Assembly (NCBI GenBank): GCA_945883495.1
Contig: CAMCXS010000031.1
Coordinates: forward strand, 1-62,226
Length of the DNA stretch: 62,226 bases
Direction: 5' to 3'
Origin: Akkermansia muciniphila
GTDB lineage: Bacteria; Verrucomicrobiota; Verrucomicrobiia; Verrucomicrobiales; DEV007
Positions 35,409 through 43,195 of the stretch are shown here, piece after piece. Every line of letters begins with the position of its first letter. Within the stretch, counting starts at the first letter, position 1. Below the pieces are notes generated by a model. That model ran no database searches. It was not told the origin of the DNA and was given only the letters and a program-made list of their open reading frames with translations. Both the position numbers and the translations under genes were made by a program.

Positions 35409-37154
35409 TTACGGCCTCGTAGGATAAACGAGCCGCAATGGATCATGGATCTGCTCGGGAAAAATATCCCCGAGCGTCAGTAGTTCGGGGTGACTCTTCA
35501 GGGAATTGATCAGATGTTCAGATTTCGCCTGCCACAGACAAAGGGAATCTACAGCCGTCCAGCCCGGTCCGAAGGAAAGTCCGTGCAACAAGCGAGACAA
35601 TGTCCACGAAAGATATTGCTGAAGGTGATTTGCGAGCTGCGGTAGGCAGTCCGGCTCAATCCCCTGGTGGACCAGCAGGTTTCGAGCGCGATAGATTCGC
35701 CAAAGGTGCCATCCAAGCCGCCTCTTGGATTCGTTGAGATTCGTGCAGAGAGCCTTTGAATCGTGGAAAAGCTCCCAGGCCTTATTGATGCGATACAGTA
35801 GAAGTGGGTGGCCGCACACCGCTTTCAGCAATGACCTTATGCCTGGGGAGTTTTTCTCCTCCGTGAGCAGGGTAAGAATCCGGTCCGCGGCCACGACGCC
35901 GTGATCTCCCAAACCGAAGGGTAGGGCGCTTCGATCAATCTCCGGATTGCCTTTCAACCAAAAATGAAAACTAATGGTGAGATAACGGACAAGCTTCTCC
36001 GGTTTCCGCCACGCCAAGATCGGACAAACGAGACGTTCCACTCGTGCGATAATGGATTCCCCTTCGGTGAGGGAAGCGAGGCACTCGAGCGCGGACCAAA
36101 GATTGACCAATCGAAGTCGGTGATCCGCCATGGATAGAGCGAGATTATGAAGGTCCAACGCGGCTTGGATGGCTGCCTCGTCAGATCGATTACCTAGCGA
36201 CTTCGCGGCATTGTTTGCCAGCTCCAGCGCACTCTTGCGTGGATGCAGATTGCGAAATGATGGCGTGGGTCTTGGAACGGGGTTGGCTCGGTTGTTCTCA
36301 ACCATCCACCCGGTTTCGTGGATTGAAGCTGCCGAGGATTGCTTATAAAGCGCCAACAGATTCAAAGGCGCCCGCAGCTCTGATCTGAGCGCCTCGATAG
36401 CTTCAGAGGCTCGAAAGGCGGAAGCGCGACGCCTCAGAAACAGAAAATTCGGATCATTCGGAAGACCCGGAAATCGAACGCCGACCCGTGTGAACCCCAA
36501 GGCGTCAGTCACGCTGCGAATGGCAGACTGGGCATCCGGTTCGCGCGCCGCAACCGCTACGATACAGTCAAATTCTTGTTGATTGTTTGGAAGACAGTTG
36601 AGAATCCATTTTTGAACTGCATCGGTGCCGGCCGGCAGGACTTCGTCTACGTTACCGGTGTCATCCCTCGAACACCCTTTGCGAAAAGCGAACGTTGCGA
36701 GAGACGTCAGGAGTTCGTCAGCACGCTCCTTCTCGCGCTTTGCCCTCGTAATGTCGAATTCAGTGAACCTCAAGCGAATCCGTTCCTCAAGCGTACGGTG
36801 GAATTCCTCAAGGTGGAGAACCCGTCCAAGACGGAAGACTTGTCGGGCTGATTGGGATTTAGCCATCTCATCGAGCATCGTGATATGTCGCTTGGAGCAC
36901 CCGGCGACCTCCACGCCACCCCGCAATGCCTCTGATAGCTCGGCCTGGACCTGTTTGAGGTGTTTGAACCAGGCATCGTGATCTTCGTGCAGTTGACCGA
37001 TCATGGTCGCCTCCGCAGCGAGACTGGATAAACCGTAAAGCTTGGGGTGAAATGTGTCGGGCGTAAATTCGTCAAAGAGCTCGTGCCATCTGGACGCTAC
37101 GAACGCTGCGCCGGGCTCTACTGCATCTAATACGCTCTTACTGGGGCACCACAC
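35409..37154 (-). CDS. Large HEPN-like protein of unknown function
   Basis: A 581-residue frame. Near the C-terminus, LVNLWSALECLASL and RIYRARNLLVHQG fit the Apea-like HEPN pattern, with the R-x4-H motif (Arg491 to His496) typical of HEPN ribonucleases in toxins and defence systems. The N-terminal two thirds are not recognised. The upstream limit is an in-frame TAA inside the terminator hairpin at 37164-37192, and the first start (GTG 37154) has no ribosome-binding site. An ATG at 37004 has a GGAGG five bases upstream and may be the true start (531 residues); otherwise the 5' end is truncated. Base composition looks less GC-rich than the housekeeping genes. Nuclease activity is inference. 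Confidence 0.65.
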   Translation of the reverse strand: MWCPSKSVLDAVEPGAAFVASRWHELFDEFTPDTFHPKLYGLSSLAAEATMIGQLHEDHDAWFKHLKQVQAELSEALRGGVEVAGCSKRHITMLDEMAKSQSARQVFRLGRVLHLEEFHRTLEERIRLRFTEFDITRAKREKERADELLTSLATFAFRKGCSRDDTGNVDEVLPAGTDAVQKWILNCLPNNQQEFDCIVAVAAREPDAQSAIRSVTDALGFTRVGVRFPGLPNDPNFLFLRRRASAFRASEAIEALRSELRAPLNLLALYKQSSAASIHETGWMVENNRANPVPRPTPSFRNLHPRKSALELANNAAKSLGNRSDEAAIQAALDLHNLALSMADHRLRLVNLWSALECLASLTEGESIIARVERLVCPILAWRKPEKLVRYLTISFHFWLKGNPEIDRSALPFGLGDHGVVAADRILTLLTEEKNSPGIRSLLKAVCGHPLLLYRINKAWELFHDSKALCTNLNESKRRLGWHLWRIYRARNLLVHQGIEPDCLPQLANHLQQYLSWTLSRLLHGLSFGPGWTAVDSLCLWQAKSEHLINSLKSHPELLTLGDIFPEQIHDPLRLVYPTRP

Positions 37155-37192
37155 GGAAAAACAAATGGCACACCCGAGTTAGGTGTGCCATT
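37155..37192 (-). terminator. Terminator downstream of the RipA-like gene
   Basis: AATGGCACACC (37164-37174) pairs perfectly with GGTGTGCCATT (37182-37192). Read on the minus strand it is followed by TGTTTTT. It would end the transcript of the RipA-like gene, and it sits directly before the HEPN-like frame, separating the two transcriptionally. Confidence 0.85.
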
Positions 37193-37400
37193 CGAAAATG
37201 CGGGCCTTGGGAAGTGGGGTCACTTGGATTGCTCCAAAGCTTACCATCCGGCGGCCCTATAGCTCGCGGCTTGAGCGTCACAACGCCCATTATTGCCTAG
37301 GTCCAACCTTGCCTGAATCGCGACGGGCTGCAAGTCGAAAATGCCGACCATCGTCCCGATGCAACAAGACGTAGTAGGGCCCAATCCGTCGGAACCTCGC

Positions 37401-37844
37401 TTACCGGGGCCAAGGACCGTTCCAATGGGGTATTGCCGCCCACCCGGCCATGCCGATGAATGCGAGAAGAAACAACCGCGGCAACACCACTTCAACCCCC
37501 ATCATCCAATCCAGCCAATTCGTTTTTCGCCAGTTATGGTCTCGATCAATCGTGATGAACTTGTGGGCAAGATGCTTTTCCAGCTCAATCAGCTGATCAA
37601 ACTTTCGGCCGGTCTGATGCGAGAACCACTTGTCCGTCGCCATCCAGGAGAGGTTCACCACAATCATTCCGATGCAGATCCACACCATCAAATACCACTT
37701 GTCGGGGTCCTTGACGAAAAAACCCAACGCCCCAGCGCCGACCAAGTTCAAGGACACGTTGAACTGAGTATGCTGATGCCGCATCGCCCTGAGCCGGGCA
37801 ACCTCGTCGATCCAAATGCGGTAGAACTCGAAAGCTTCATTCAT
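37401..37844 (-). CDS. RipA-family-like membrane protein
   Basis: A 147-residue protein with three predicted membrane segments (about residues 27-43, 49-70 and 108-135) and cytoplasmic connecting helices. FEFYRIWIDEVARLRAMRHQ, then the two-helix membrane hairpin, then GRKFDQLIELEKHLAHKF and VEVVLPRLFLLAFIGMAG follow the general pattern of the RipA-like octameric membrane protein family. I rely on pattern memory, so confidence is moderate. The ATG at 37844 is preferred over a TTG ten codons upstream. It lies in the accessory region between restriction and toxin-antitoxin genes; a role in defence or stress is only suggested by context. Confidence 0.6.
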   Translation of the reverse strand: MNEAFEFYRIWIDEVARLRAMRHQHTQFNVSLNLVGAGALGFFVKDPDKWYLMVWICIGMIVVNLSWMATDKWFSHQTGRKFDQLIELEKHLAHKFITIDRDHNWRKTNWLDWMMGVEVVLPRLFLLAFIGMAGWAAIPHWNGPWPR

Positions 37845-38017
37845 TTCGCCTGCGAAACGATTACAAATGTTCAACTGGTCAGGTCAGCATGGAACTGACG
37901 GATTTCAGCGGCACCAGAGCCGTAAACCTACTGAAGTTCAACCTATGAATTGCCTGGAGTCAGGGAACGCCGAGTCAAAGGAAAATCCTTAGCAGTCACT
38001 CATCAGGGATTGGTCCT

Positions 38018-38371
38018 GCGCTCCCAGGACTGCGCGTTCTTTTGCCAGACTGGTTCGAGGAACGCTGGGGACTACTGATTCTTTGGTCCGGGTGCTTCCC
38101 TGAGCTCCGGGGACCACCAGATCTTTTTTCCGGCTGCTCCGCTGAGCTCCGGGAACCACTGGATCTTTTTTCCGGCCGGTCCGCTGGGTTCCGGGAACCA
38201 CCAGATCTTTGTTCCGGCTGCTTCCCTGAGCTCCGGGAAGCACTAGATCTTTTTTCCGGCTGCTCTGCTGAGCTCCGGGAAGCACTAGATCTTTTTTCCG
38301 GCTGCTTCCTTGAGCTCCGGGAAGCACTGGATCTTTTTTCTGGCTGCTTCCCTGAGCTCCGGGGACCACCA
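38018..38371. repeat. Second tandem array, about 8 units of 42 bp
   Basis: Six well-conserved units of exactly 42 bases begin at 38102, 38144, 38186, 38228, 38270 and 38312 (GAGCTCCGGGAA...GATCTTTTTTCCGGCTGCTTCCCT). Two decayed units in the same register precede them (38018 and 38060), and an 18-base partial follows. As in the first array, the unit is a multiple of three and long frames stay open on both strands. The sequence is unrelated to the array at 26111. The stretch from 37845 to 38017 holds nothing I recognise. Confidence 0.93.
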
Positions 38372-38440
38372 AATCGATTTGGCGGCGGATCTGAGAAGGC
38401 GGGGCAGGCTGGCACTCCGGCCGGAGTGCATGGGGGAGGG

Positions 38441-38541
38441 AAACGGAAATCTATCCGGTGGTGTCGCTTCGCTCAACCACTGGCTACTCGTTTCGATGCC
38501 TCCGGCATCCAGGGGAGGCGTATAGCGGGTCGCTGATCGTG
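38441..38541. repeat. REP-like interspersed repeat, copy 1
   Basis: About 100 bases that recur at 39745-39840 in the same orientation with roughly 85% identity by eye. Both copies carry TGTCGCTTCGCTCAACC, GGCTACTCG and the perfect hairpin GATGCC-TCC-GGCATC. It follows closely on the 42-bp array. The stretch 38542-38772 beyond it has no supported gene. Confidence 0.85.
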
Positions 38542-38772
38542 CCCGTTGACGGTTTAGGATTGATGGTGAATCGGGCGGAAAATCGCTTCGCTCCATGAGG
38601 TCCTGCGCGCGCCGGGATGGTTGAGATTTGGGGACGTCATGCTTTGTCGCGGCATTGACGGTGCGCCTGGTTGAGGACTCCATCCTCCGTGCATTCCGTA
38701 GGCAATCATTCCCGGGTTTAGGTTAATCACCCCTCCGCTCGTTGCATCTCGCCCGCTTGTCCCGTAGTCTGC

Positions 38773-39045
38773 GTGGTGACCACTCTCACCCTTGAACTTC
38801 CGGATCGCGTGGCCGCCCTGTTGCAACGGACGTGGACTGACCTCTCCCGCGCCACCCTGGAAAGCCTCGCGGTCGAAGGCTACCGTACCGGCAAGCTCTC
38901 TTGCGCCGAAGTCGGTGAGATGCTAGGGCACGCCTCTCGCTGGGAGTCAGAAGCCTTTCTCGCGGAGCATGACGCGTGGCCCGGAACCACCTTGGAGGAG
39001 TTCCAGTCGGACTGCGCAACTCTGGAGCGATTGCGCGACGCATGA
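38773..39045 (+). CDS. UPF0175-family antitoxin
   Basis: A 90-residue protein of the UPF0175 family: LTLELPDRVAALL at the start, then a winged-helix-like part with YRTGKLSCAEVGEMLGHASRWESEAFLAEHD, which is the family signature. It probably neutralises the DUF3368 toxin and represses the operon. The start is GTG (38773, or the next GTG at 38776). The stop overlaps the toxin start as ATGA. Confidence 0.88.
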   Translation: MVTTLTLELPDRVAALLQRTWTDLSRATLESLAVEGYRTGKLSCAEVGEMLGHASRWESEAFLAEHDAWPGTTLEEFQSDCATLERLRDA

Positions 39046-39542
39046 TCGTCGTCAGCGACACCTCACCGCTCCGCTATCTGGCGATGATCGGGGGACTGAA
39101 TTGGCTTCCGGAACTGTTCGGGGAAGTGATCTGTCCACCTGAAGTCATGGAAGAATGCCGACACCCTGGTGCTCCGGAGGAACTGCGTGAATGGGCGTCG
39201 CAACCGCCTGCCTGGCTGCGGAATCGATCCATCTCGGAAGGTGCCGCAATGCTGCCTGTAAACATTTACCTCGATGGTGGTGAGACAGCGACCTTATGTC
39301 TCGCTCGGGAAATTGGTGCGGAATTGGTGCTCCTAGATGAACGGCGAGGCCGTGCGGTGGCAGCGAATCTCGGATTGGCCGTGACCGGCACGCTTGGAGT
39401 GCTCGTGGAGGCCGCGCTCCGTGGACTCATAGGGTTTGACGAAGGGTTGGAGCGGTTGCTGACGCGTACCAATTACCGGGTCAACGAAGCCGTGATCGCT
39501 GCGGCTCGGGCAAAGTTTGTCGATGGCGGCGGCGGACTCTGA
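39042..39542 (+). CDS. DUF3368 PIN-like toxin
   Basis: A 166-residue PIN-like nuclease of the DUF3368 group. VVSDTSPLRYLAMIG supplies the first acidic residue (Asp6), YLDGGETATLCLAREIGAEL a Glu near residue 85, LVLLDERRGRAVA an Asp near 104, and GTLGVLVEAALRGLI the conserved helix. It is expected to cleave RNA when the antitoxin is degraded. It overlaps the antitoxin gene by four bases, the usual arrangement of this module. Its 3' end abuts the hsdS remnant. Confidence 0.9.
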   Translation: MIVVSDTSPLRYLAMIGGLNWLPELFGEVICPPEVMEECRHPGAPEELREWASQPPAWLRNRSISEGAAMLPVNIYLDGGETATLCLAREIGAELVLLDERRGRAVAANLGLAVTGTLGVLVEAALRGLIGFDEGLERLLTRTNYRVNEAVIAAARAKFVDGGGGL

Positions 39543-39555
39543 GAATCCCTCTGAG

Positions 39556-39744
39556 ATGCTGGAAACCTTTTCCGAGGAGGTTGGGTTGTTCGCGGACGAG
39601 CCGGATACGGTGGCGAAGATGCGGGAATTGGTGCGTAAGCTCGCCGTACAGGGAAAGCTCGTCCCACAAGATTCGAGCGATGTACCGTCGAGCGTTCTCC
39701 TTCAGCGCGTGCGTGGCACCGCTGCCGGGATGCGTGGTGGCGAG
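39556..39744 (+). pseudogene. hsdS: N-terminal stub of type I restriction specificity protein
   Basis: About 60 codons read MLETFSEEVGLFADEPDTVA, then KMRELVRKLAVQGKLVPQD, then SVLLQRVRGTAAGMRG. This is the typical N-terminus of an HsdS subunit, up to the point where the first recognition domain should begin. The frame then runs into the REP-like repeat copy at 39745 and stops at 39795. With the C-terminal half at 34811-35383 it shows the former presence of one or more type I systems. Confidence 0.8.
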
Positions 39745-39840
39745 AAACGGACATCCGGTGATGTCGCTTCGCTCAACCTCGGCTACTCGCTTTGATGCCT
39801 CCGGCATCCAGGTGAGGCGTCTTGCGCGTCGGTAATCGTG
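39745..39840. repeat. REP-like interspersed repeat, copy 2
   Basis: Second copy of the 38441-38541 repeat, same orientation, with small indels and the same GATGCC-TCC-GGCATC hairpin. It interrupts the hsdS N-terminal remnant and is followed within four bases by the 8-bp microsatellite. Confidence 0.85.
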
Positions 39841-39844
39841 GCCC

Positions 39845-39932
39845 TCCATCCCTCCATCCCTCCATCACTCCATCACTCCATCACTCCATCACTCCATCAC
39901 TCCATCACTCCATCACTCCATCACTCCATCAC
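39845..39932. repeat. Microsatellite, 11 units of TCCATCAC/TCCATCCC
   Basis: Eleven exact 8-base units: two TCCATCCC followed by nine TCCATCAC. The last unit contains the TGA stop of the minus-strand oxidoreductase gene. The array is a likely slippage site. Confidence 0.97.
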
Positions 39933-41113
39933 TCCCTCGCCAACGGATTCCCGCGCCCGGCCAGGGGCCACGTCACCCGCTTCCCGCCTTCCCGATGGGA
40001 GGCGAAAATGGCGCAGGCCATTTCCACGGTGAGGCGGCCTTGGCGGTCGTCGCAGATGGGAGCGCGATTTTCCTGAATGGCGGCGATCAGATCGAGCCCG
40101 GCGATTTCGTGGGAGCTGAGGCGCTTTGCCAAGTCGGGGAGCGGTTCGGGCTGGCCGATGCCGATGCTGGAGACGGGGACCCAAGGTTGCGCCGCCGCGT
40201 CCGGTTGGAACGGGTTGCCGGCGCGGAAGTGAGCGAGCGGTTCTCGATCGATCCGGAAATCCAGGACGCCTTTGGTGCCGATAACTTGCAGGCCGAATCC
40301 GGCTTCCTTGATGCCTTTGTTTTGGATGGAATCGAAGAAATAAGGGACGCCGGACGCGAGTTCGAAGCGGGCGTGGACTGCGTTTCCGGCTAGCGGTCCG
40401 AGACCTTCGTCGCCTTCGCGAATGTCTTCCGGGCCGCAAGGACGGCCGTCTTGATACAGCATGGCGGAGCAGGCCACGGGATCGCCGCCCAGTCCGGTGG
40501 CCAGATTGGAGACATGGGAGCCGAGAACCCAGAAGTCGAGCGCACCGCCCCGGGCGTCTTCCTTGCCGCGCCCGCGGTATTCCAGAATGGTCCCGAGCTC
40601 GCCGCTTTCGATGAGCCGCTTGGTGACCGGGAAGGCGGGATGGTAGCGGTTGCGATGGGCGATCGCGATTTTCGTGTTGGCCTTCGTAGCGGCGTCGATG
40701 ATGGCGTCGGCCTCGGCTGGGGTGCGGCAGAAGGGCTTTTCAATGTAAATGCCGCGGGCACCGGCCTCAATGGCGGCGAGGCAGAAGTCGTGGTGTTGAT
40801 CGACCTGCCGGGGGCCCACCGCGACGATGTCCGGTTTGGTTTCCGCGAGCATCTTGCGGTAATCGGCGAACGGCTGAGGAGAGCCGAGGCGGGTGAGGGC
40901 TCCAGCGAGGCCGGCCGGATCGGGATCGGCGACGGCGACGATTTTGGTTTGCGGGAGGCGCAGCCACATGATGTCGAGACCGTGGCCGTAGTTGCCCCGG
41001 CCGGTGTGGCCGATGACGGCGACGCGGAAGGGCTCGGAAGGAGAATTCGCGGCGCGCAGCGTGGAGGCGAAGAGGGCGGAGGCGCTGGAGGCGAGAAGTT
41101 GGCGTCGGTTCAT
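39929..41113 (-). CDS. Gfo/Idh/MocA-family oxidoreductase, exported
   Basis: A 394-residue oxidoreductase with a twin-arginine-like signal (MNRRQLLASSASALFA) and a Rossmann domain: FRVAVIGHTGRGNYGHG near residue 30 and a catalytic-type EKPFCRTPAEAD near 123, the Lys of the E-K-P motif. The C-terminal alpha/beta domain includes GGALDFWVLGSHVSNLATG. Exported members are numerous in Verrucomicrobia and act on sugars or their derivatives with a tightly bound NAD(P); the substrate is unknown. The ATG at 41113 is chosen because it starts the signal. The stop codon lies in the 8-bp microsatellite. The gene is divergent from lysS, 73 bases away. Confidence 0.88.
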   Translation of the reverse strand: MNRRQLLASSASALFASTLRAANSPSEPFRVAVIGHTGRGNYGHGLDIMWLRLPQTKIVAVADPDPAGLAGALTRLGSPQPFADYRKMLAETKPDIVAVGPRQVDQHHDFCLAAIEAGARGIYIEKPFCRTPAEADAIIDAATKANTKIAIAHRNRYHPAFPVTKRLIESGELGTILEYRGRGKEDARGGALDFWVLGSHVSNLATGLGGDPVACSAMLYQDGRPCGPEDIREGDEGLGPLAGNAVHARFELASGVPYFFDSIQNKGIKEAGFGLQVIGTKGVLDFRIDREPLAHFRAGNPFQPDAAAQPWVPVSSIGIGQPEPLPDLAKRLSSHEIAGLDLIAAIQENRAPICDDRQGRLTVEMACAIFASHREGGKRVTWPLAGRGNPLARE

Positions 41114-41186
41114 CGGGCGGTTCTTGTTTGGATCACGGCGGGGAATCCATTGATTTTCCAGCGATTGAGCCCAAGCTACCCGTCCC

Positions 41187-42749
41187 ATGTCTGCCACGTC
41201 CAAAAAAGCAGCCAAGCCGAGCCCCGCTCCGGAAGAACCGCAAGCCGCTGAAGCCGCCGCCACCGCAACGGCCGCCGTTTCGGAAGCGCACGGGGAGCAC
41301 AAACTCGTGCAGGTCCGCCGCGAGAAATTGCAGAAGCTTCAGGCGATGGGGATTGATCCCTTTGGCGCGCGGTTTGCGACGACGCATGCACCCGGGGCCT
41401 TGCGGGCGGAGTTCGCGGAGAATCTCCAGGTTTCGGTCGCGGGGCGGATCGTGGCTTGGCGGGACATGGGGAACAGCCAGTTTTTCGAAATCGCGGACGT
41501 GGACGGGAAGATTCAGTGCTTTCTGAATCCGAAAAGCGTGGGGGAGGAGGCGTTTGCCGTCTTCAAGCTGCTCGACGTAGGCGATTGGATCGGGGTCAGC
41601 GGCGAAACGTTCACGACGCGGACGGGGGAACCGACGATCAAGGTGACAGCGCTGACGGTGCTTTCCAAGTCGTTGCGGCCCTTGCCGGACAAGTGGCATG
41701 GGATCGCGGACCGGGAGTTGCAATACCGGAAGCGGTATTTGGACCTCATCGCCAGCGAGCGGAGCCGGGACATTTTCAAGAAGCGCAGCCTGATGGTGGC
41801 GGAAATCCGGTCGTTCTTGCACGAGCGCGGCTTCTTGGAGGTGGAAACTCCGATGCTGCACGGGGTGGCGGGAGGCGCGGCGGCGCAACCATTCCGGACC
41901 AAGCACAACGCGCTCGGGATGGATTTGAACCTGCGGATCGCGCCGGAACTGCACCTCAAGCGATTGCTGGTGGGTGGCTTCCCCAAGGTGTTTGAGTTGA
42001 ACCGGAACTTCCGCAACGAGGGCATCAGCCGCCGGCACAATCCGGAGTTCACGATGTTGGAAGCGTATTGGGCGTATTCCGACTTCGAGCAAATGGCGGA
42101 ACTCGTGGAGGAGATGGTTTGTCACTTGGCGACGAAGTTCTGCGGCGGGTTGCAGATCGAGCACCGGAACGCCGAGGGCGAATTGCTGAAGACGATCGAC
42201 CTGAGCCGTCCCTGGAAGCGGATGGATTACCGCGCGCTGATCGAGGGAGTGGATCCGCAGTGGTTCACCTACACGCCGGAGCGCCGCCGGCAACGGGCCG
42301 AGGAATTGGGCGTGCACATCGGGGAGGACCTGGTGGATCACGAAGTCACCCAGCAAATCTTCGAGAAGCTGGTGGAAGAGAAGACGGACAATCCCTGTTT
42401 TGTCACCCACGTGCCGACCGTCCTGGTGCCATTGGCGAAGCAAAACCGTGACGATGCCACGGTGGTGGACGTTTATGAATTGATCATCAACGGGCAGGAG
42501 ATTTCGCCGGGCTATTCGGAGTTGAATGATCCCGTGGTGCAGCGGCAGCGCTTGGAGCACCAGGCCGGCGAGGAGGTGCAGAACATCGATGAAGACTTCT
42601 TGGAGGCGCTCGAATACGGCATGCCTCCGGCGGGCGGAATCGGAATCGGGATCGATCGGTTGGTGATGATGCTGACGGGCGCGGAGTCAATTCGCGACGT
42701 TGTGTTGTTCCCGCACATGAAACCGCTGCCGAAAGCAGGCGGAAGTTGA
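41187..42749 (+). CDS. lysS: Lysyl-tRNA synthetase, class II
   Basis: A 520-residue class II LysRS. An N-terminal Ala/Pro-rich tail of about 35 residues is followed by the OB-fold anticodon-binding domain (VAGRIVAWRDMGNSQFFEI near 92). The catalytic domain has motif 2 as FRNEGISRRHNPEFTMLE near residue 275 and motif 3 as GGIGIGIDRLVMML near 485. The long tail rich in Ala, Pro and Glu is unusual compared with E. coli LysS. clpS follows after 36 bases. Confidence 0.97.
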   Translation: MSATSKKAAKPSPAPEEPQAAEAAATATAAVSEAHGEHKLVQVRREKLQKLQAMGIDPFGARFATTHAPGALRAEFAENLQVSVAGRIVAWRDMGNSQFFEIADVDGKIQCFLNPKSVGEEAFAVFKLLDVGDWIGVSGETFTTRTGEPTIKVTALTVLSKSLRPLPDKWHGIADRELQYRKRYLDLIASERSRDIFKKRSLMVAEIRSFLHERGFLEVETPMLHGVAGGAAAQPFRTKHNALGMDLNLRIAPELHLKRLLVGGFPKVFELNRNFRNEGISRRHNPEFTMLEAYWAYSDFEQMAELVEEMVCHLATKFCGGLQIEHRNAEGELLKTIDLSRPWKRMDYRALIEGVDPQWFTYTPERRRQRAEELGVHIGEDLVDHEVTQQIFEKLVEEKTDNPCFVTHVPTVLVPLAKQNRDDATVVDVYELIINGQEISPGYSELNDPVVQRQRLEHQAGEEVQNIDEDFLEALEYGMPPAGGIGIGIDRLVMMLTGAESIRDVVLFPHMKPLPKAGGS

Positions 42750-42785
42750 AATTCTGGCGTTGCTGGTCCAGGTTGGCGCGCTCCC

Positions 42786-43121
42786 ATGATCGGCGAGGTC
42801 CAAGCAAGCATACCGTTGGCGGAACCGAAGAAGGCGGCGGCGCGTCCTGACGTCGAGCCGCTCTACCATGTGGTTCTTCACGATGACGAGGCGCACACCT
42901 ACGATTACGTGATCGAGATGTTGCGGAAGATTTTCGGTTACGACCTGGACAAAGCGTATGCGATGACGAGCGAGGTGGACACGACCGGCCGGGTGATCGT
43001 GGCGACGGTCCACAAGGAGTTGGCCGAGCTGCGGGTGGAGCAGATCCTGGAGTACGGACCGGATCCACGGATGCGGCACAGCGATGGGTCGATGAAGGCG
43101 TCCATGGAGCCAGCGCAGTAA
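42786..43121 (+). CDS. clpS: ATP-dependent Clp protease adaptor ClpS
   Basis: A 111-residue adaptor that delivers N-degron substrates to ClpAP. The core reads YHVVLHDDEAHTYDYVIEML, where family members carry N-D-D/E-x-T; the His before the two Asp residues replaces the usual Asn. VDTTGRVIVATVHKELAEL follows. The C-terminus after residue 95 is a short, probably disordered extension. clpA is not adjacent. It is probably co-transcribed with lysS. Confidence 0.9.
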   Translation: MIGEVQASIPLAEPKKAAARPDVEPLYHVVLHDDEAHTYDYVIEMLRKIFGYDLDKAYAMTSEVDTTGRVIVATVHKELAELRVEQILEYGPDPRMRHSDGSMKASMEPAQ

Positions 43122-43195
43122 GCGGCCTGCGAACCTGAGCCTTACCCACACAAGTTGGCAACTATGGTTCGCTTGGGTAATCATTGAATCCACAT

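Noticed and set aside
38018-38371. Repeat protein encoded by the second 42-bp array
   Set aside because: No start with a ribosome-binding site, and frames are open on both strands alike. The edges are decayed without regard to codon position.
38554-38826. 90-codon minus-strand frame next to the antitoxin gene
   Set aside because: It overlaps the antitoxin start on the other strand and has no domain signal; it may be a decayed repeat but cannot be supported.
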